Shown piece after piece: positions 60,339 through 64,000 of a stretch of 64,000 bases of DNA. The notes beneath the pieces were generated by a model. That model made no database searches. It saw only the letters and a program-made list of their open reading frames with translations, and had not been told where the DNA came from. Origin of the DNA: Lagopus muta (Eukaryota; Chordata; Aves; Galliformes; Phasianidae); assembly GCF_023343835.1 (NCBI RefSeq), contig NC_064434.1:5375505-5439504 (forward strand), read 5' to 3'. The position numbers were made by a program, and so were the translations under genes. Positions within the stretch are counted from its first letter, which is position 1. The number at the start of each line of letters is the position of its first letter.

Positions 60339-61073
60339 AGAATCATGGAATGGCCTGGGTTGCAAAGGCCCACAATGCTCATCCAGTTCCAACCCCCTGC
60401 TGTGTGCAGGTCACCAACCAGCAGACCAGGCTGCCCAGAGCCACATCCAGCCTGGCCTTGAATGCCTGCAGGGATGGGGCATCCACAGCCTCCTTGGGCA
60501 ACCTGTTCCAGTGCCTCACCACCCTCTGGGGGAAAAACTTCCTCCTCGTATCTAACCTAAACCTCCCCTATCTCAGTTTAAAACCATTCCCCCTTGTCCT
60601 ATCACTGTCCACCCTCACAAACAGCCGTTCCCCCTCCTGTTTCTGTGCTCCCTTCAAGTACTGGAAGGCCACAATGAGGTCTCCATGGAGCCTTCTCTTC
60701 TCCAAGCTAAACAAGCCTAGTTTCCTCAACCTTTCCTCACAGGAGATTTGCTCCAGCCCTCTGCTCATCTCAGTGCCCTCCTCTGGACCCGCTCCATGAG
60801 CTCCACGTCCTTCCTGTACTGGTGGCCCCAGGCCTGGACACAGCGCTGCAGATGGGGCCTCACAAGAGCCGAGTAGAGGGAGACGATCACCTCCTCTCCC
60901 TGCTGGCCACCCCTTTTTAACGCAGCCCAAAACACAGTTGGCCTTCTGGGCTGCAGGCACACACTGCTGGCTCATGTCCAGCTTCCCATCCACCAGGACC
61001 CCCAAGTCCTTCTCTGCAGGGCTGCTCTCCCGGAGATCTTCCTCCAGTCTGTATAAATACCTGGGATTGCTCT
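60339..61073 (-). mobile_element. CR1 fragment with ORF2 C-terminal region
   Basis: Antisense copy, tail at 60339, 5' break near 61073. The minus frame 61005-60568 reads [47 protein letters not shown], the C-terminus of CR1 ORF2, with a frame slip in the middle (the segment after VKKG continues in another frame). Confidence 0.96.
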
Positions 61074-61336
61074 AAGTAGTGTAGTGATAGCTCTAAGTAG
61101 TGTAAGCTTAGTGTAGCTTCTGCGCATTGGTGTAGTTTGCCTGGCTCACCCTCTGGTGGCTTTGTAATGTAGATTCCAATTGATGACCACCAGGTAGCCT
61201 CGCTCTTATTCCTTATGCTGGAATTTCTCCGAGATGATTTTCTCTGGTGGTGTGGATAGCTTGCCAGAGGTCAGCTTGAACACTGCATTTCTGCATGGAA
61301 ATAACTGCAACTATCATCCTTTAATCTGCTCATTTT

Positions 61337-61541
61337 AAGAAAGTTTTACAGTGAGAGCAGTGAGACACTGGCACAGGTTACCAAGAGGAGCAGTGGATGT
61401 CCCTGTAGAGAGCCAAGGTCAGGCTGGATGGGGCTGTGAGCACTGGGGGAGCTGTGGGTGTCCCTGTTCAGTGCAGGGAGCGGGATGGATGGCTTTTAAA
61501 AATCCCTTCCAACTCCCAAGGATTCTATGATTCTATGGAAA
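61337..61541 (+). mobile_element. CR1 3'-end fragment
   Basis: GTTTTACAGTGAGAGCAGTG, GGGGGAGCTGTGGGTGTCCC, GATTCTATGATTCTATGG tail. Confidence 0.93.
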
Positions 61542-62068
61542 GAGTGAAAAGCTCATTTGCTGCAACACCACTGACAGCACCCAATATTTTTAGGAAGTGC
61601 TTCCAGTCAATTCCAGTGACTCTCAGGTGCTTTCAAGCAATTTCTTTTGACATGTGCTGACATTGTGCCCCCATGCAAACACCTCACTGTATGGGTGATA
61701 CTGAGTTGTGTGACAAAACCTCTAAGGAACGGAAAAGAAGAAAAAATAAGTGAATGCATCCCTTCAAACAGAGGAGCATCCTTGGAATATTTATGTATTT
61801 GTTGGTGTTTTCCCTGACCAGGTATTTTTAGATTCCTGTGGTGTTTTGATCACAAGGAGCTCTTGTTTAGCATTGATCTGGAAAAAGAAAAAGAAAAAAA
61901 AGGAAGAACCCAACTTTTTTCTTTTTCTTGAAGTGTGTTTTGCATACACTAGTATTTAGCAGTGTCTTTTATTTGGACTAGTGCCCTTTTGTCTGCATGT
62001 ATTACTGCTCTGGAGGCTGTTTTTTAAAAATCAGCATTTATCTGTATCTTCTTAAAAATATGTCCTGA

Positions 62069-62222
62069 TATCATAGAATCACAGAATGGCCAGGGTTGGA
62101 AGGGACCTAAGGATCGTGCAGCTCCAACCCCCTGCCACAGGCAGGGCCATCAACCTCCACATTTAATACCAGCCCAGGCTGCCCAGGGCCCCATCCAACC
62201 TGGTCTTGAACACCTCCAGGGA
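62069..62222 (-). mobile_element. CR1 fragment
   Basis: Antisense: ATCATAGAATCACAGAATGG, GCCAGGGTTGGAAGGGACC, GAACACCTCCAGGGA. Confidence 0.94.
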
Positions 62223-63199
62223 CAGAACAACTCAAGTGGGGAGGCTCAATTTTCACAGTCTCCTCATTAGAGGAAATGAGCTTTGATCTTCCAAACTCCA
62301 AGGAAAGTTTTTTAACATATTGATGTGGTCGAAACCTCCAGCTCCACCACATGCCACTAATCTGCCTGTTGTGCTTGAGAACCTGACAAAGGAGCTGTTC
62401 AGGGCCAGGCATCTCTGTGTGATTGCCTTGGACGTCACGGCACATGTCACCAAAATGATGTCTTCATCGCAACATCCCAGGTTTGCAATTATCCAAGCGC
62501 CTCTTTGGGATTTCAGTAGTCTTTAATGCATCTTGGCTGTGTGCCCTGGTGTAGTGCAAAGCTGCTGGCGAGTGGCGAGGAACCCTTGGGTGTGAGGACT
62601 GGGTGATCCCACAGCCATCCCTGTGAGCATCCCAAGTGGGGCTGGGGGATCCCCCCACATCCACACTGTGGCACGTGCCCAGCTGTGCGGCGCTGGGGTG
62701 ACTCGGCCTTCCGTGTTAAGAAATAATTCTCTCCAACCCAGAGATTAGGGTGCCTCTGGCACTTTTAGGAAGATAAGACTGCAAATAACAGGGGCGTGTA
62801 ACTCATTTTCTGTCTTTTAATTCCAGTATAGCACACCCACAGTCCCAGTTGGGTGGGACTGAGACCTTGCAGGTGAACTAGTTGCCTGCCCTGCCTTACA
62901 CCTGGGAGGATTTTTTTTAATGCAGAGTACAGGGGAGAGAAAGGTCACAGTGTGGGTACCAGAGGGGCAGGAGGATGGGAGCTATCAGGGTTTGGCTGCT
63001 CTGGGCATGTGAAGCAAGGCAGGGCTTGCTGCTGGATGGGACAGTTCCAGTGTGGAAGTCATGCTGCTGTTTTGTCTTGCACTGATGGAGCGGCTGATAT
63101 CTGAGTTCTGCTCTTCCATCATGTGTTGGCATCCCCTGTGAAATAACATCTCTCTTTTTCGATAGGGCTTTTGAAATGTATCTCAGTGGTGTTGCTCAT

Positions 63200-63386
63200 C
63201 CTCCTCTGCTCCGGGCACAACAAACCAAGGGACCTCAGCTCCTCCTCCCACCCGTTGCCTCTACATGCTTCACCATTTCGTAGCCCTCCTTGGGATGCTC
63301 TCTTACAGCTTTCTATCCTTATGCTGTGGTGCCCAAATTGTGTCCAGTGCTCCAGGTGAGGCCAGAACAGAGTATCATTTGTGTGC
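63200..63386 (-). mobile_element. Old CR1 ORF2 3' fragment
   Basis: Antisense: GCACAACAAACCAAGGGACC, CTTCACCATTTCGTAGCCCT, GTGGTGCCCAAATTGTGTCC, CTCCAGGTGAGGCC. This order matches the ORF2 end in older CR1 subfamilies; no 3' tail. Confidence 0.82.
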
Positions 63387-63915
63387 TGATGCAGATGGCA
63401 GCCCCAACTTGTAACATCTGGGAGTATCTTCATCCAGTGACCATCTTTTCCACTAAAAGAGTAAGATTCTGTCTCACAGCCTCAAATTCATGCTATCACT
63501 TTGCTAGCTGTCAGTATTAGCTTGATGTTTTATACAAACATCTGCCATATCTCCCATTCTCTAACACAGTTCGTGTAAACTGTAGAAGTATAAAATTAAG
63601 TTTTACTGAAGACTTAATATGTAATGTATATGAGCAGAAAAACAGTGGCTAATGGTACGAAATACTTAGAGGCAATAATGGAAAAATCTCTTAAATGCTT
63701 ATAAACGCCTTTGGAAAAATAAGTGCTTAGTCCCATCCAGTCCTCAGTAACTTGCATGGAGGTAACCATGGAAATTTCATGTATAAAGCTCATCTCCAAA
63801 AGGCTGATTTTAACAGTGTCTCTTGGTGCAGTCCAGTGCTTAACAGCTCTTGCTGGCATATGGTAGGATATCGGAGTTGTCCATTGACATTCTGCATGTT
63901 TAAAAAATAAAAGTC

Positions 63916-64000
63916 AAATCACAGAATGGCTTGGGTTAGAAGAGACCTCAAGGATCATGAAGCTCCAACCCCCTGCCACATGCAGGGCCACCAACCTCCC
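63916..64000 (-). mobile_element. CR1 fragment, cut by window end
   Basis: Antisense: AATCACAGAATGGCTTGGGT, GATCATGAAGCTCCAACCCC, CCACATGCAGGGCCACCAAC; the remainder lies past 64000. Confidence 0.94.

Noticed and set aside
60568..61005. 145-codon minus-strand ORF as a cellular gene
   Set aside because: CR1 ORF2 remnant with a frame slip, within the CR1 at 60339-61073.

Overview
The window looks like avian, most probably galliform (chicken-type), nuclear DNA. About forty CR1 non-LTR retrotransposon fragments are spread over both strands. Nearly all are 5'-truncated, and many end in the 8-bp ATTCTRTG tail typical of bird CR1. I see no SINE, L1, LTR retrovirus, bacterial operon or CRISPR array. 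All calls were made by eye, without database searches.

1-8.1 kb is a gene on the minus strand embedded in tandem repeats. A five-exon model (stop at 1903, ATG at 5352) keeps frame across four introns and gives a 194-residue protein. It has a short N-terminus, one membrane span, a juxtamembrane CAFC motif and a cytoplasmic tail with tyrosine motifs (SIYESI, VYARV). This is the plan of the transmembrane adaptors of lymphocyte and myeloid signalling. The C-terminus resembles SCIMP and individual motifs resemble LIME1/PAG1, so no symbol is assigned. A possible 5' exon lies at 6777-6893. Minisatellites occupy introns at 2.87-4.07 and 5.79-6.24 kb. A Z-DNA-prone GC-rich patch (4.08-4.89 kb) surrounds one exon. 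A third minisatellite and a perfect (CCCTT)42-(CCACT)19 compound microsatellite lie upstream.

8.1-28.8 kb has no exon I can support. It holds CR1 copies, three copies of an unassigned roughly 100-bp repeat, and AT-rich unique blocks (15.34-15.69, 23.15-24.12, 26.58-27.06 kb) that look like conserved non-coding elements.

28.88-30.15 kb is a strong CpG island with four ATGGCG (YY1-type) motifs, GC boxes, a GGA/CCT inverted repeat and a good splice donor at 29605/29606. It is read as the promoter and first exon of a plus-strand gene whose later exons lie beyond the window. The remaining 34 kb would then be first intron: CR1 copies, a palindromic-unit minisatellite at 50.15-50.69 kb, and a longer CR1 with decayed reverse-transcriptase sequence at 53.35-54.41 kb. 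If the minus gene is SCIMP, the human arrangement I recall (SCIMP minus, RABEP1 plus, head to head) would fit, but I did not find a RABEP1 coding exon, so the plus gene is unnamed.
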